NCBI GenBank assembly: GCA_938003565.1
Contig: CALKYB010000105.1
Location: 1 to 17,109, forward strand
Reading direction: 5' to 3'
Length of the DNA stretch: 17,109 nt
From: an uncultured bacterium
Lineage (GTDB): Bacteria; Bdellovibrionota_C; UBA2361; SZUA-149; CALKYB01
The notes under the pieces are model-generated. The model did not search any database. It saw nothing but the letters and a program-made list of their open reading frames with translations, and was not told where the DNA came from. The position numbers were made by a program, and so were the translations under genes. Of the stretch, positions 6,361-14,611 are shown piece by piece (the stretch's first letter is position 1; each line of letters starts with the position of its first letter).

Positions 6361-8271
6361 ATGAGCACTTTACAAGAAGCAGGTAAAATCAATACGCCAA
6401 ACCAGGCGAGTGAACAACGCAGCGCTAAGCTAAACAATCTTGAGACTGGTCATGTCATCGACCAAGAAAGAGTCAAAAAGCTAACTGCTCTTCTAGATAA
6501 GAATCCCAGAGATTACACCAAAGAGGACGGGCGTTTAGTTCAATCGATCCTCAACCAAGCTGCAGAGATTCATGGGGACGAGCTACTAAGAGCTGGTGTG
6601 GAGGACGGATCCTTTGCTGGAAAGTCCCATATGGCCAATCTAAGAACTGTCAAAAACAATCAAGATTTAGCAACAACTCCAAAAGACAATCTCCAAGCAA
6701 TGAAAGATTCCGGGTTCCTTAGTAACTCTATTGTAGCGATAACCCGATTTCAACAAATTCATAGTGATACGTCCGTAGCTGGAAACCATATCACCTCGGT
6801 GGATGGGATTGTTGGTAAGGAAGTAATTCGAACCATGCTGGAAAAATACACAAAGACCGTGGCTCCAGCTGCCAGTCAAATGTTGGCCGATACTCCCCCT
6901 GCTAACCAATCTGAAACTATAGCTCCCAGAGAACCTCTCAATGCTAAGCAAACTCTGAGTGCTGAGAAAGTCGAATCAGTAGAAAACCCAACCGCTCAAA
7001 CAAAAACTTTTAATATCAACGGCTTTAAAATCGACCCGTCAACTGACAATCCTCAAAGAATAGCCCAATTTGTCTCAGTAGCACTTAAGAAAGAAGTAGC
7101 CACATTTGATTCGGGAACTTACGACCTTAACAACTCAGTGCGCACTGCGGAGTCGCTAGAAAATCTCATCGAACACATTTCTGAATCAAACCCCACACTT
7201 TTTGATGAAGTAAAAACTAGTTACGGCATAATAAATAGTGGAGATGACACACTACTCAAAGCTCACGGTTTAGACCTATACAATAAGATTGCAGCGGTGC
7301 AAAACGGAGAGAATCTTACGGCTGGATTAGCTCCGTCTAGAGCAATCATCCAACAGTCGGAAGAAAAAACGACCGACCCGGCTCTAAACGGAGTGTCAAA
7401 GCCTTCGGTAGAAGAACAGGTTATCGCAACGACTCGAGCCGGAGTGATGCCCAGTGCGCTAGATTTAGTAAAAAAAGTTGTTCCTGGGAATAGTCAGGCT
7501 AATTCTAGCTCAAGCCAGTCAAATGATGCCCTAGATTTCGTAGAGTCAGATCTAACGGATGGCAGAAAAGCTGGTGCTGCTTTTAGTCTTGCCTATTCAA
7601 GTGGAAATACGACAAAAGATCCAGAGAGAATCAGAGAAATCGTCCAAACAATAGCTTCAAATGGAGAGCTAGAGAAGTTTACTAAATCTTTCAACCAATG
7701 GAACGCTCAACAAGGTGATGGTCAACAACTTGAGAACGTACTTGCGAATGCTGAAATAAGGTTAGCTGATTTCCAACAAGAAAAGATGGCGGCAATGAAC
7801 GAAACTACGCCGGACACTGTTGAAATAACCGCTAGTTCCAATCCAACAAACAACGGTAAGTTATCTCCAAATGTAGATTCCATCCCTACTGCTATAGTTG
7901 AGTCAACCAACCCGTATATCGTATCTGCAGAAGCTCTAGTTGAGCAAGACACTACTCTGCAAAGGCAAAACTATGTGGTGAACAGAGCCGGAAATGCCGT
8001 CGATCCTCAAAACAGTCCTGACCATAAAATAGCCGAAGCTCTCGTCTATGCGTTTGAGAGCAGCAAAAAGGGAGGAATAGATCAGCAAGAACAAATTATC
8101 AATACACTTTCAGCCTTAGATCCTGAAACCCGAGCTGATGTGCGGCGTCTCTTCAATAGGACATACCCTAAAGTTAATGCCAGACAAGTCATCAAAATGA
8201 CGCAAATTGCTCGGTCACGCTACGGAAAAGAGTTTCAACAAGAAGTTAACGACACTCTAAATGCTAGGTAG
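6361..8271 (+). CDS. Unknown protein with peptidoglycan-binding-like motif and helical repeats
   Basis: I do not recognise this 636-residue protein as a named family. Residues about 108-163 look like a PG_binding_1-type three-helix motif: the pattern IVAITRFQQ ... VDGIVGKEVIRTML matches the family's A..FQ ... DG..G..T signature. Three later segments, about 230-305, 400-462 and 554-620, share a pattern (A..F/L..A ... D ... I..I/L..I ... L...v...Y/F ... L) and may be diverged four-helix repeats; the last looks somewhat annexin-like. Between them are Ser/Thr/Asn/Gln-rich linkers. There is no signal peptide or membrane segment, which is odd if it binds cell wall. There is no Shine-Dalgarno; the ATG was chosen because no in-frame alternative is evident and an AT-rich box lies just before it. 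The next gene has the same two-part layout, suggesting a related pair. That the gene is real is well supported by length; the function is open. Confidence 0.75.
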   Translation: MSTLQEAGKINTPNQASEQRSAKLNNLETGHVIDQERVKKLTALLDKNPRDYTKEDGRLVQSILNQAAEIHGDELLRAGVEDGSFAGKSHMANLRTVKNNQDLATTPKDNLQAMKDSGFLSNSIVAITRFQQIHSDTSVAGNHITSVDGIVGKEVIRTMLEKYTKTVAPAASQMLADTPPANQSETIAPREPLNAKQTLSAEKVESVENPTAQTKTFNINGFKIDPSTDNPQRIAQFVSVALKKEVATFDSGTYDLNNSVRTAESLENLIEHISESNPTLFDEVKTSYGIINSGDDTLLKAHGLDLYNKIAAVQNGENLTAGLAPSRAIIQQSEEKTTDPALNGVSKPSVEEQVIATTRAGVMPSALDLVKKVVPGNSQANSSSSQSNDALDFVESDLTDGRKAGAAFSLAYSSGNTTKDPERIREIVQTIASNGELEKFTKSFNQWNAQQGDGQQLENVLANAEIRLADFQQEKMAAMNETTPDTVEITASSNPTNNGKLSPNVDSIPTAIVESTNPYIVSAEALVEQDTTLQRQNYVVNRAGNAVDPQNSPDHKIAEALVYAFESSKKGGIDQQEQIINTLSALDPETRADVRRLFNRTYPKVNARQVIKMTQIARSRYGKEFQQEVNDTLNAR

Positions 8272-8577
8272 TAGGTAAGAGTTGCACTTGATTGATACTA
8301 AAAGTACCCATAGTTTATCCAATACCCGCATCTTCTTTCTAAACTACAGGCTGCTCTGTGCAAAACAGTTCAAAGAGAGGATCATTCTTAAGGTATTGTC
8401 CTAAGTAGCTATAATCACTAAACATGCCGAGACCATCTAAACTCCCCCTCTTGCCCTTATAAAACTATTTTGAAGTGTTTGGCCTCAATACACTGATTAG
8501 ACATTAGAAACACAAATCATTTAATTTATAGAATAATTTCTGGTCGGAAATTTTTTTTCATTTTTAGGTTATAGAAA
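8272..8577. other. 306-base gap between the two peptidoglycan-binding-like genes
   Basis: No open frame, RNA gene or strong terminator was seen. Small hairpins only: CTGT-gcaaa-ACAG near 8355. TAGGTT (8565-8570) lies seven bases before the next ATG and could be a -10 of a near-leaderless message, but no -35 stands out. The gap argues that the two genes are separate transcription units. Confidence 0.4.
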
Positions 8578-9699
8578 ATGGCTAACAACAAATATCGAGA
8601 CACTACTGATTACGCACTTTGGGCGAAAGAACGAGCTGATAACGCTGAAGAGATAATAGATGTAGAGATAGTAGTGGAAGAAGACGAAGAGTATTCAGTC
8701 GAATCTTTTGAGTTAGCGGAAGAAAACGAAGAACCTCAGGAAGTTTCACTTAGTGAAAAAATGGAGATAATCATCTCTAAGGGTGGAACACAAACCGCCA
8801 CTGACGAACAAATCAAAGAACTACAAGCTGCTCTCAAGGAGCTAGGGTATTACTCAGGAAATGAAAGTGGCTTCTGTGCACGAAAGAGCCAGGTTATGAC
8901 CCTTAATAGACTACGTGATTCTAACGGGGGATCACTAAACACGGACTCCCTGCGACACAAGCATCTCAGCGAAACTCAACAAGCAATTATACAATTTCAA
9001 CTTAATTGTCCTTCGCTTGAGGCCTCAGGCTTTGCATGTGCAAAGACGCTCAAACTGATAGCCCTAGAACTTGAGAAAAAAAATAACTCTAAAGAATCAA
9101 CCACAACTCCTAAAAAGAAGGCTTCAGCTATCACATATTCCTCAAAAAACATGAAAATTTCAAGACCAAGAAAGATAACTAGTGGTTCGCTAGAGAATTT
9201 GGAAAACCTAAGAAAATCCAGTAACAAAAACCAGGCTATTTCATCACTTCAATCCAGCATCACTAAAGAGCAAACAGAATCCAACTTACCTTTACCTTCT
9301 TCAGGAGAGCCAGCAAAAGTAAGAACCATGGTTGCCCGAAATAGCTTCGATCCTTCAACTGCGAGCGGATATGAATACGCAGAGAGACTGCGACGATTAA
9401 TTCTAAACAAACGACAAATCTCTGATCAAAGCTCGGAGAAAGTCAGCGTCTATATTGACGAAGCCTTGAAAATTCCTGGTAAGATAGAAGAAATACAAGC
9501 TATATATCGAAGCTTTGAGGGTCAAAAACTCGAAGGCACAAAGGTAACCAGCACAGGGTTGATTTTAAATGACATTAGAAAAGTGAACGCTAAAAGTTCA
9601 GTAATAAATTACTTAAGAACTCTTCTAAAAGTACCACCAACGTCTTTCACTGCCAGAAGAAATCGAAAAAAATCTTCAACTACCAGAATATCTGTATAG
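8578..9699 (+). CDS. Unknown protein with acidic N-terminus and peptidoglycan-binding-like domain
   Basis: The 373-residue protein is not a family I can name. Residues 23-55 are strongly acidic (Glu/Asp-rich). Residues about 78-163 read as a split PG_binding_1-like domain: IKELQAALKELGYYSGNESG, then roughly 30 inserted residues, then SETQQAIIQFQ and SGFACAKTLKLIAL. A basic, Ser/Lys-rich linker follows (166-225). A helical region at about 262-350 (YAERLRRLIL ... IEEIQAIYRSFEGQKLEG) resembles the repeat segments of the preceding gene's product. The C-terminus is basic. No signal peptide is visible, so an extracellular site is not supported by sequence. Only a weak AGG precedes the ATG. Shared layout with the upstream gene suggests divergence from a common ancestor and a joint role. 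The nature of the domain is likely; function is unknown. Confidence 0.72.
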   Translation: MANNKYRDTTDYALWAKERADNAEEIIDVEIVVEEDEEYSVESFELAEENEEPQEVSLSEKMEIIISKGGTQTATDEQIKELQAALKELGYYSGNESGFCARKSQVMTLNRLRDSNGGSLNTDSLRHKHLSETQQAIIQFQLNCPSLEASGFACAKTLKLIALELEKKNNSKESTTTPKKKASAITYSSKNMKISRPRKITSGSLENLENLRKSSNKNQAISSLQSSITKEQTESNLPLPSSGEPAKVRTMVARNSFDPSTASGYEYAERLRRLILNKRQISDQSSEKVSVYIDEALKIPGKIEEIQAIYRSFEGQKLEGTKVTSTGLILNDIRKVNAKSSVINYLRTLLKVPPTSFTARRNRKKSSTTRISV

Positions 9700-9711
9700 C
9701 CCATAGATTAA

Positions 9712-9785
9712 CCTCTAGGGGCTGCGGCTATCACAAAAAAAAATCAATAGCAATAGGCTGTAAACAGCCGACCCTTCCCCAGAGG
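9712..9785. other. Nested hairpin downstream of the 8578-9699 gene
   Basis: Outer stem CCTCT-A-GGGG (9712-9721) pairs with CCCC-AGAGG (9777-9785), with one bulged A. It encloses the perfect hairpin GGCTGT-AA-ACAGCC (9756-9769). The structure begins 13 bases after the stop codon of the upstream gene. There is no terminal T run, so it may mark or protect the message end rather than be a classical terminator. Confidence 0.5.
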
Positions 9786-10048
9786 GACCCCCTAAATGCT
9801 GCCATCTACAATAAAACGACACGCTCCTTAAAAAGATCTTTTAAAAGGCTGGGAAGAAGTTTTAATTTAGTGTATAGCTCTGGGGCTTGGCCAACATACT
9901 TCCTTCTCTTTGTAGAATCTAGTGGGTTGCGGTTCTTCAAAACTAGTTTTTCCTAGGCATTCACACCTTCTTAAATTCACTTTAACAAGTGAAGATTTAT
10001 CGTGTTTGACTTTGAGGGTTAACTCTTTTCGAACCTCAGGCTTTGAAG

Positions 10049-10078
10049 TTGTTCACCATCGGGATATATTTTTATAAT
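10049..10078 (+). promoter_or_regulatory. Promoter for the SNF2 operon
   Basis: TATAAT at 10073-10078 is a perfect -10. TTGTTC at 10049-10054 is a fair -35 at 18-base spacing. Transcription would start near 10085, which places the upstream in-frame TTG/GTG (10080, 10083) outside the message and favours the ATG at 10128 as the start of the SNF2 gene. Confidence 0.55.
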
Positions 10079-10127
10079 CTTGGTGAATAGTTGTTTTAAT
10101 TTTATTTCTCTTAACATCAATTTCTTA

Positions 10128-13100
10128 ATGCGACTTTGGCAGGCAGTTTGGGAACTTTCAGGTAGACTGATAATTTGGGGCGAGTCCGAACAAACTTATC
10201 GAGACTTGAGCGGCAAAAAACCCAACTCCGATGGTAAAAGTAAAACAGAACATCCCTTCGCCTGCTCGATCAAGTCGCTTGTTGATGATTTAGATGGCTT
10301 AGAGTTTGATGCGGACGCCGAAGGCTACGCTAAACTTTGGTTGCCGACTCAAGACGGACTTCCTGTAGCTTCTACAAAACTGCTTGAAGTTTGCGATCAA
10401 ACCTACCCGAACGACTGTACTTTAAGTTGCTGGAAAGTTCCCTGCCTTGTGCTTGATCCCCTTGCCTCCATGGCTTTTTTAAGCTCAAGGGCTGAGAGTC
10501 CCCCAGAGAAACTTCACTTTCAAGACTCTTTTTTAGTTTGGCAGGAGTCTACAAAATACCTACTAGACCTACTGGCTCACGGAAGATTTATCCCACTATT
10601 AAGTCGGCAAGGAGGAAATTACCTGGCTCGCTGGCAGACTGTGGTAAATCAGGAACTAGACACTAAAAGACTGACAACTCTAGTTAGAGCACTTCCAGCG
10701 GCGGCTAAAACTCCCGTAGAATTAGAGATCGACCCAGAAGATGATTTGGGCACGAAAACTATCATCGATGATTCACAAACCCCCAACCTACTTAACTCAA
10801 CTGTAATCCTAGAGTCCTTTCTATCCCACTGCGGTGATGCCTTAATCCGAATGTTTCTAAAGTCGAGAGAACTTTCAACAGAGTACATGCGCTCAAGAGC
10901 TACTCATGGTGCGGTTACTGGTTGGTTGCAAGCTTTAACAAATGCGGAACCAGAAATTGGCTCTTCTGCGCACGAGCTTCTCAAGCTCGAAGAAAAAATT
11001 AAACTCTGGTCTAGTAAACTTTTGGCTGGTGGAGTAGCGGGGCGATTTCAAACTTGTTTTTCTGTCATTGCCCCTGAAGAAGTCCCTAGTCGTTTCGAAA
11101 ATGCCCAATGGCAAATTGAAATTGTTCTCCAGTCTCCAGGTGAACCGCAGACCTTCTTAAAAGCCGAAGACTTCTGGGCCGGCAAACTTGGATTCCTAGG
11201 TAAAACCGATTTGAATAGAGAAGAAATCGAAGAGATCCTCCTAAAGGAGCTCGGTCTCGCTCGAACCGCTTTTCCTGAGTTGGACATGGCCCTGGAAGGA
11301 AGCAGCCCTAGCATGATAGAGCTCCCTACAAATGAAGCCTGGAACTTCCTTAAAGACACATCACCCGCACTTGAGAAACTTGGCTTTAGGGTCAACACTC
11401 CGGAATGGTGGGGATCTAGCAATGGTCAATTAGGACTTCACCTTAGTGTTGAATCGCCAGATTCAAACAAGGGAAGCGTAGTTGACATGCTTGGAATGAG
11501 TCAGTTAGTTGATTTCTCCTGGTCATTATCTCTTGGTGACGAAAAAATCTCCGCTGAAGAGTTTAAAAAGCTAATTGATCAAAAATCCAACCTTGTTTTT
11601 ATAGGAAACCAATGGATTGACATTGATCCCAAAAAGCTAGAATCAACCTTCAAGTTTCTTGAAAGCCAAGAAGGAGTTTCTAAAATGAAACTCATTGACG
11701 CCCTTCGATTTGGATTCGGAGTTGCTCAGGGGGACGACACAATCCCAATAACAGGATTTTCTTCTACCGGCTGGGTGGGCAACTTACTAAATTCCGATTC
11801 TAGCTCTATCGTTTTAGATAGAAAAATTAAAAATTTTAATGGAGACCTTCGCCCTTATCAAAAACACGGCCTCTCATGGCTATACTTTCTGACTCAGGTA
11901 GGTGTCGGGGGATGTCTAGCTGACGACATGGGATTGGGGAAAACTGTTCAATTCCTTGCTCTTCTACAACTAGAACGTGAAATCGTCGTTGAAGAAAAGG
12001 AAAAAGGAAGTATCAGCGACGAGTTTAGAGTTCTACCAACGCTGCTAATCGTACCTATGTCAATTTTAGAAAACTGGGAAAGAGAAGCGGCTAAATTTGC
12101 TCCAGAGATCAAAGTCTATTTACATCATGGCCCAACCAGGCAAACAGGCCCCGCTTTCTCAAGAGCGATTTCTGGGTATGATCTGATCGTCACCACTTAC
12201 AGTCTCGCTCATCGAGATGAGGACGCACTTGCCCAAGCTCAATGGGGCAGGATTTGTCTTGACGAAGCCCAAAACATTAAAAACCTAGCAACGAAGCAAT
12301 CCAAGGCTGTGAGAAAACTAGCCGAAGATCAACTACTACAAAATCGTCCAAACTCAATGCCCGTGCACCGAGTTGCCCTAACGGGCACCCCTCTAGAAAA
12401 CCGCCTAGACGAGCTTTGGTCTATTTTTGATTTTCTCAATCCTGGTTTTCTCGGGAAGCTCTCTGAGTTTAGAAGTAGATTTACTCTCCCAATTGAGCGT
12501 CATAGAGACCAAGCTAGTTCTGAGGCTCTTAGTAAGTTGGTTAAACCATTTTTACTCCGTCGCCTTAAAACTCAACCTGACATTATCTCAGACCTACCCG
12601 AGAAAATTGAGATGGAGGTCTATACACCTCTCACCACAGAACAAGCTTCTCTTTACCAGAAAGTAGTGGACCAAATGATTCCGGAAGTCTCTAAGTTAGA
12701 TGGAATTCACCGTAAAGGACTTGTCCTTAGCTCGCTGACCCGGCTTAAACAAATTTGCAACCATCCTTCACTCTACCTAAAAGATGGTGGTGAAACATCC
12801 GCTCGCTCGGGCAAGCTCAATAGACTAGAAGAACTCCTTGAAGTTATCCTCGCCGAGGGTGACAAAACTCTCATATTCACTCAATACGCTCAAATGGGTG
12901 AGATTCTTAAGAAGCACCTTACAAGTAGGTTCAATGAAGAAGTAATCTTCCTGCATGGGTCTCTGTCTAAGAAGAACAGGGGCTTATTGATCGACAAATT
13001 CCAAACAACCGAAGGTCCTAAGATTTTCATTCTCTCTCTCAAAGCAGGTGGTTTTGGTTTAAACCTAACAGAAGCCAGCCAAGTGATTCATTACGACCAG

Positions 13101-13388
13101 TGGTGGAACCCGGCTGTCGAAGATCAAGCTACCGACCGAGCATTCCGAATAGGACAAAAGAAAAACGTCCAAGTAAGAAAGTTCATTTGCAAAGGAACAC
13201 TTGAGGAAAAAATATCCTCCTTGCTTAGCTCAAAGAAGGAATTGGCGGACAACATTGTTGGAACAGCAAGAAGCACTATTACCGAAATGTCAGTTAATGA
13301 ACTACGAGAACTACTACAACTATCAACCGGCACTCCTGAAAAATCAGATATTAAGCCAGGGTCAGAAATTGAAATCGAACTAAGGTAG
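10128..13388 (+). CDS. SNF2-family DNA-dependent ATPase / helicase
   Basis: Large bacterial Swi2/Snf2 ATPase, 1086 residues from the chosen ATG. Such enzymes move along double-stranded DNA and remodel protein-DNA complexes. The N-terminal half fits the bacterial SNF2-associated region (DUF3670 type), including LIIWGE, HPFACS and the PEWW motif at 425-428. The motor shows motif I DDMGLGKT (599-606), motif Ia VPMSILENWERE, motif II DEAQ (712-715), motif III LTGTPLENRLDELWS, then KTLIFTQYAQM, KAGGFGLNLTEA and motif VI QATDRAFRIGQ (1000-1010). All motor motifs are intact. The frame extends upstream to TTG 10080, but a perfect -10 box there and the family-like start MRLWQAVWELSGRLIIWGE argue for 10128, though no Shine-Dalgarno is visible. 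The stop is two bases before the next ATG, so the two genes form an operon. In other bacteria this ATPase is often paired with a SWIM zinc-finger protein, and the next gene is its counterpart here. Confidence 0.95.
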   Translation: MRLWQAVWELSGRLIIWGESEQTYRDLSGKKPNSDGKSKTEHPFACSIKSLVDDLDGLEFDADAEGYAKLWLPTQDGLPVASTKLLEVCDQTYPNDCTLSCWKVPCLVLDPLASMAFLSSRAESPPEKLHFQDSFLVWQESTKYLLDLLAHGRFIPLLSRQGGNYLARWQTVVNQELDTKRLTTLVRALPAAAKTPVELEIDPEDDLGTKTIIDDSQTPNLLNSTVILESFLSHCGDALIRMFLKSRELSTEYMRSRATHGAVTGWLQALTNAEPEIGSSAHELLKLEEKIKLWSSKLLAGGVAGRFQTCFSVIAPEEVPSRFENAQWQIEIVLQSPGEPQTFLKAEDFWAGKLGFLGKTDLNREEIEEILLKELGLARTAFPELDMALEGSSPSMIELPTNEAWNFLKDTSPALEKLGFRVNTPEWWGSSNGQLGLHLSVESPDSNKGSVVDMLGMSQLVDFSWSLSLGDEKISAEEFKKLIDQKSNLVFIGNQWIDIDPKKLESTFKFLESQEGVSKMKLIDALRFGFGVAQGDDTIPITGFSSTGWVGNLLNSDSSSIVLDRKIKNFNGDLRPYQKHGLSWLYFLTQVGVGGCLADDMGLGKTVQFLALLQLEREIVVEEKEKGSISDEFRVLPTLLIVPMSILENWEREAAKFAPEIKVYLHHGPTRQTGPAFSRAISGYDLIVTTYSLAHRDEDALAQAQWGRICLDEAQNIKNLATKQSKAVRKLAEDQLLQNRPNSMPVHRVALTGTPLENRLDELWSIFDFLNPGFLGKLSEFRSRFTLPIERHRDQASSEALSKLVKPFLLRRLKTQPDIISDLPEKIEMEVYTPLTTEQASLYQKVVDQMIPEVSKLDGIHRKGLVLSSLTRLKQICNHPSLYLKDGGETSARSGKLNRLEELLEVILAEGDKTLIFTQYAQMGEILKKHLTSRFNEEVIFLHGSLSKKNRGLLIDKFQTTEGPKIFILSLKAGGFGLNLTEASQVIHYDQWWNPAVEDQATDRAFRIGQKKNVQVRKFICKGTLEEKISSLLSSKKELADNIVGTARSTITEMSVNELRELLQLSTGTPEKSDIKPGSEIEIELR

Positions 13389-13390
13389 AT

Positions 13391-14212
13391 ATGGCTAGCA
13401 GAGAGGCTCTTCAAAAACGAATAGACAAAAGTTGGGTATCAAAGAAATCGCAACAACTTTTTGACCAACTTGGTTTTGATGAGCAACTTGACGACGCGAT
13501 TTTACTCATAAAAAAGCGCAGAGTACTTGATTTTGTTGTCACCACTGGAAGCTTCAGTGCCAGAGTTTATGGTGATGTGGGAGCTCCAAAAGTTGTTTCC
13601 GTCTCAATTCCAGTTGTCAGCGAAGCAAAATGGAAGAAAGCCTTTTCTTTAATGGCAAAGAAGGCTCTTTTCTCTTCCGCTATTCTCGCAGAACAACTTC
13701 CAAAGGATGTTCTTGCAGTTTTCTCACAAATTGGATCGGACCTAATCCCTGAAGACACATCCAAAATAGTAATTAAAGTGGAAGGTAAAAAACAAAAAGA
13801 CCTTGATGACAGAGCCGCAGCTGTAATTTACCGCTTTTTAGACCGGGTAGTGGACGACCCTTTCTTACTCTTTGCCCTGCGCGGAAAAGGTGTTGAGGAG
13901 ACAATCATTGAACTAAGAAGACATCGTTTAGCTCTAGCTGAGTCAAAGAGAGAGCAAGAGTCTGAAGATCTTGATGAAGTTGATGGAGCTAGCGTTCTCA
14001 TACCTACCACCTCAGACTTCTGGCAAACTCCAAACACCACCGAGCTTAGTGAACTCGAGTACAACATCAAAGCCGATGAGCTCCCAGCAGCCATCCTGAA
14101 AAGACTAGACACACTTCCGCTCGACGGAGTCGAGGACGAAGTTGAACCCCTCCTAGAAGAAGCCTATAACCACGTCACCACCCGCGCCCAAGCCTACGGC
14201 CTAGGACTTTAA
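13391..14212 (+). CDS. SWIM-domain-protein relative that has lost its zinc finger
   Basis: The 273-residue protein keeps the overall plan of SWIM zinc-finger proteins encoded beside bacterial SNF2 genes. The N-terminal part has the characteristic RVLDFVVTTGSFSARVYG and VSIPVVSEAKWKKAF strings, then EQLPKDVLAVF and DLIP. The segment DDPFLLFALRGKG (155-167) matches the region that normally follows the zinc finger. The C-terminus has DFWQTP and LKRLDTLPL. Where family members carry the CxC...CxH finger, residues about 125-147 read KIVIKVEGKKQKDLDDRAAAVIY; only the trailing AAxxxY is recognisable. The whole protein contains no cysteine, so zinc binding of the SWIM type is impossible. The frame is intact, so the gene is not decayed. 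AAGGT lies about six bases before the ATG. It is translated from the SNF2 operon and is probably an accessory partner of the ATPase. The relationship is recognised from memory of family patterns, not by search. Confidence 0.8.
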   Translation: MASREALQKRIDKSWVSKKSQQLFDQLGFDEQLDDAILLIKKRRVLDFVVTTGSFSARVYGDVGAPKVVSVSIPVVSEAKWKKAFSLMAKKALFSSAILAEQLPKDVLAVFSQIGSDLIPEDTSKIVIKVEGKKQKDLDDRAAAVIYRFLDRVVDDPFLLFALRGKGVEETIIELRRHRLALAESKREQESEDLDEVDGASVLIPTTSDFWQTPNTTELSELEYNIKADELPAAILKRLDTLPLDGVEDEVEPLLEEAYNHVTTRAQAYGLGL

Positions 14213-14253
14213 AATCCTTTCTCTCAGTTGCCCAATAAATTGTGCCCTGAACG

Positions 14254-14415
14254 AGTAGAAGTAATTTTAATGTTACCGCTCATTCTCGCCATCTCTTAAA
14301 GAGATGGCTCCGAGGCCTCGGCGGTATCGGGATATTAGAAACGAGACATTAAGTCTCGTTTCTAATTCCCACATACCACCTCAGATACCGCGATAACATT
14401 AAAATTACTTCTACT
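14254..14415 (+). repeat. Structured element 1: 26-base arms, paired core motifs, nested hairpins
   Basis: Arms 14254-14279 and 14390-14415 are inverted repeats with 25 of 26 pairs (one C/A mismatch at 14276/14393). Inside, in order: core A CTCATTCTCGC (14279-14289); a hairpin with CCATCTCT/AGAGATGG; core B CTCCGAGGCCT (14308-14318), part of the 12-base palindrome CCGAGGCCTCGG (14310-14321); GCGGTATC (14321-14328), which can pair with GATACCGC (14384-14391); and a hairpin 14329-14370 of 18 pairs with one bulged T and the 5-base loop ATTAA. The folded form would be a multi-branched junction. It lies between convergent genes. No T run follows, so it is not an ordinary terminator. Core motifs and arm length match the element at 14443-14570. 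Confidence 0.85.
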
Positions 14416-14442
14416 CTGGCATCACACCTAATGGAAATAAAA

Positions 14443-14570
14443 GTGAAATATGTTTTTGATATTTGACCGGATTCCGGAAGCATTTTTCTCGCAAAGAGAA
14501 AAATGTTTAAGGCCTCGGAGCGAGCGCAAAGCGAGCGAGAATGAGGTCAGATACCAAAAAGATATTTCAC
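14443..14570 (-). repeat. Structured element 2: same family, opposite orientation
   Basis: Arms 14443-14468 and 14545-14570 pair at 23 of 26 positions plus one G-T wobble. Their sequence is unrelated to the arms of element 1. Read on the minus strand the order is: core A CTCATTCTCGC (14535-14545), a 14-base variable segment, core B CTCCGAGGCCT (14510-14520), then a hairpin with CATTTTTCTC/GAGAAAAATG and a 5-base loop (14481-14505). This matches element 1, including a one-base overlap of arm and core A. The variable segment contains a direct repeat AGCGAGCG (14519-14526, 14530-14537). The element ends 41 bases from the stop of parB. Confidence 0.82.
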
Positions 14571-14611
14571 GACAAAGTTATATAAAGATGGGAAAAAAAT
14601 ATGAGGGAAAT

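Larger units (their letters stand above)
9700..10127. other. Intergenic region before the SNF2 gene, with several hairpins
   Basis: Contains a nested structure (9712-9785, listed separately), the palindrome AAAAGATCTTTT near 9833, a perfect 7-base-pair hairpin TTCACTT-TAAC-AAGTGAA at 9976-9993, and the SNF2 promoter at 10049-10078. No open frame. The 9976-9993 inverted repeat lies upstream of the promoter and has the form of a regulator binding site; that role is inference only. Confidence 0.45.
14213..14611. other. 399-base convergent gap between the SWIM-relative gene and parB
   Basis: Almost entirely filled by the two structured elements described separately. The short remaining stretches (14213-14253, 14416-14442, 14571-14611) show no clear terminator. 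A run of seven A at 14593-14599, which reads as T on the parB strand, lacks a hairpin directly before it. Confidence 0.6.

Noticed and set aside
10080..10127. Upstream TTG start adding 16 residues to the SNF2 protein
   Set aside because: A perfect -10 box ends at 10078, so transcription would begin after this codon; the family-like N-terminus begins at the ATG at 10128.
14254..14570. Integron attC sites
   Set aside because: Although foldable, the elements lack the conserved GTTRRRY / RYYYAAC ends, sit between convergent genes rather than behind cassettes, and no integrase is present.
14254..14570. CRISPR array
   Set aside because: Only two elements in opposite orientation, with no regular spacer pattern and no cas genes.
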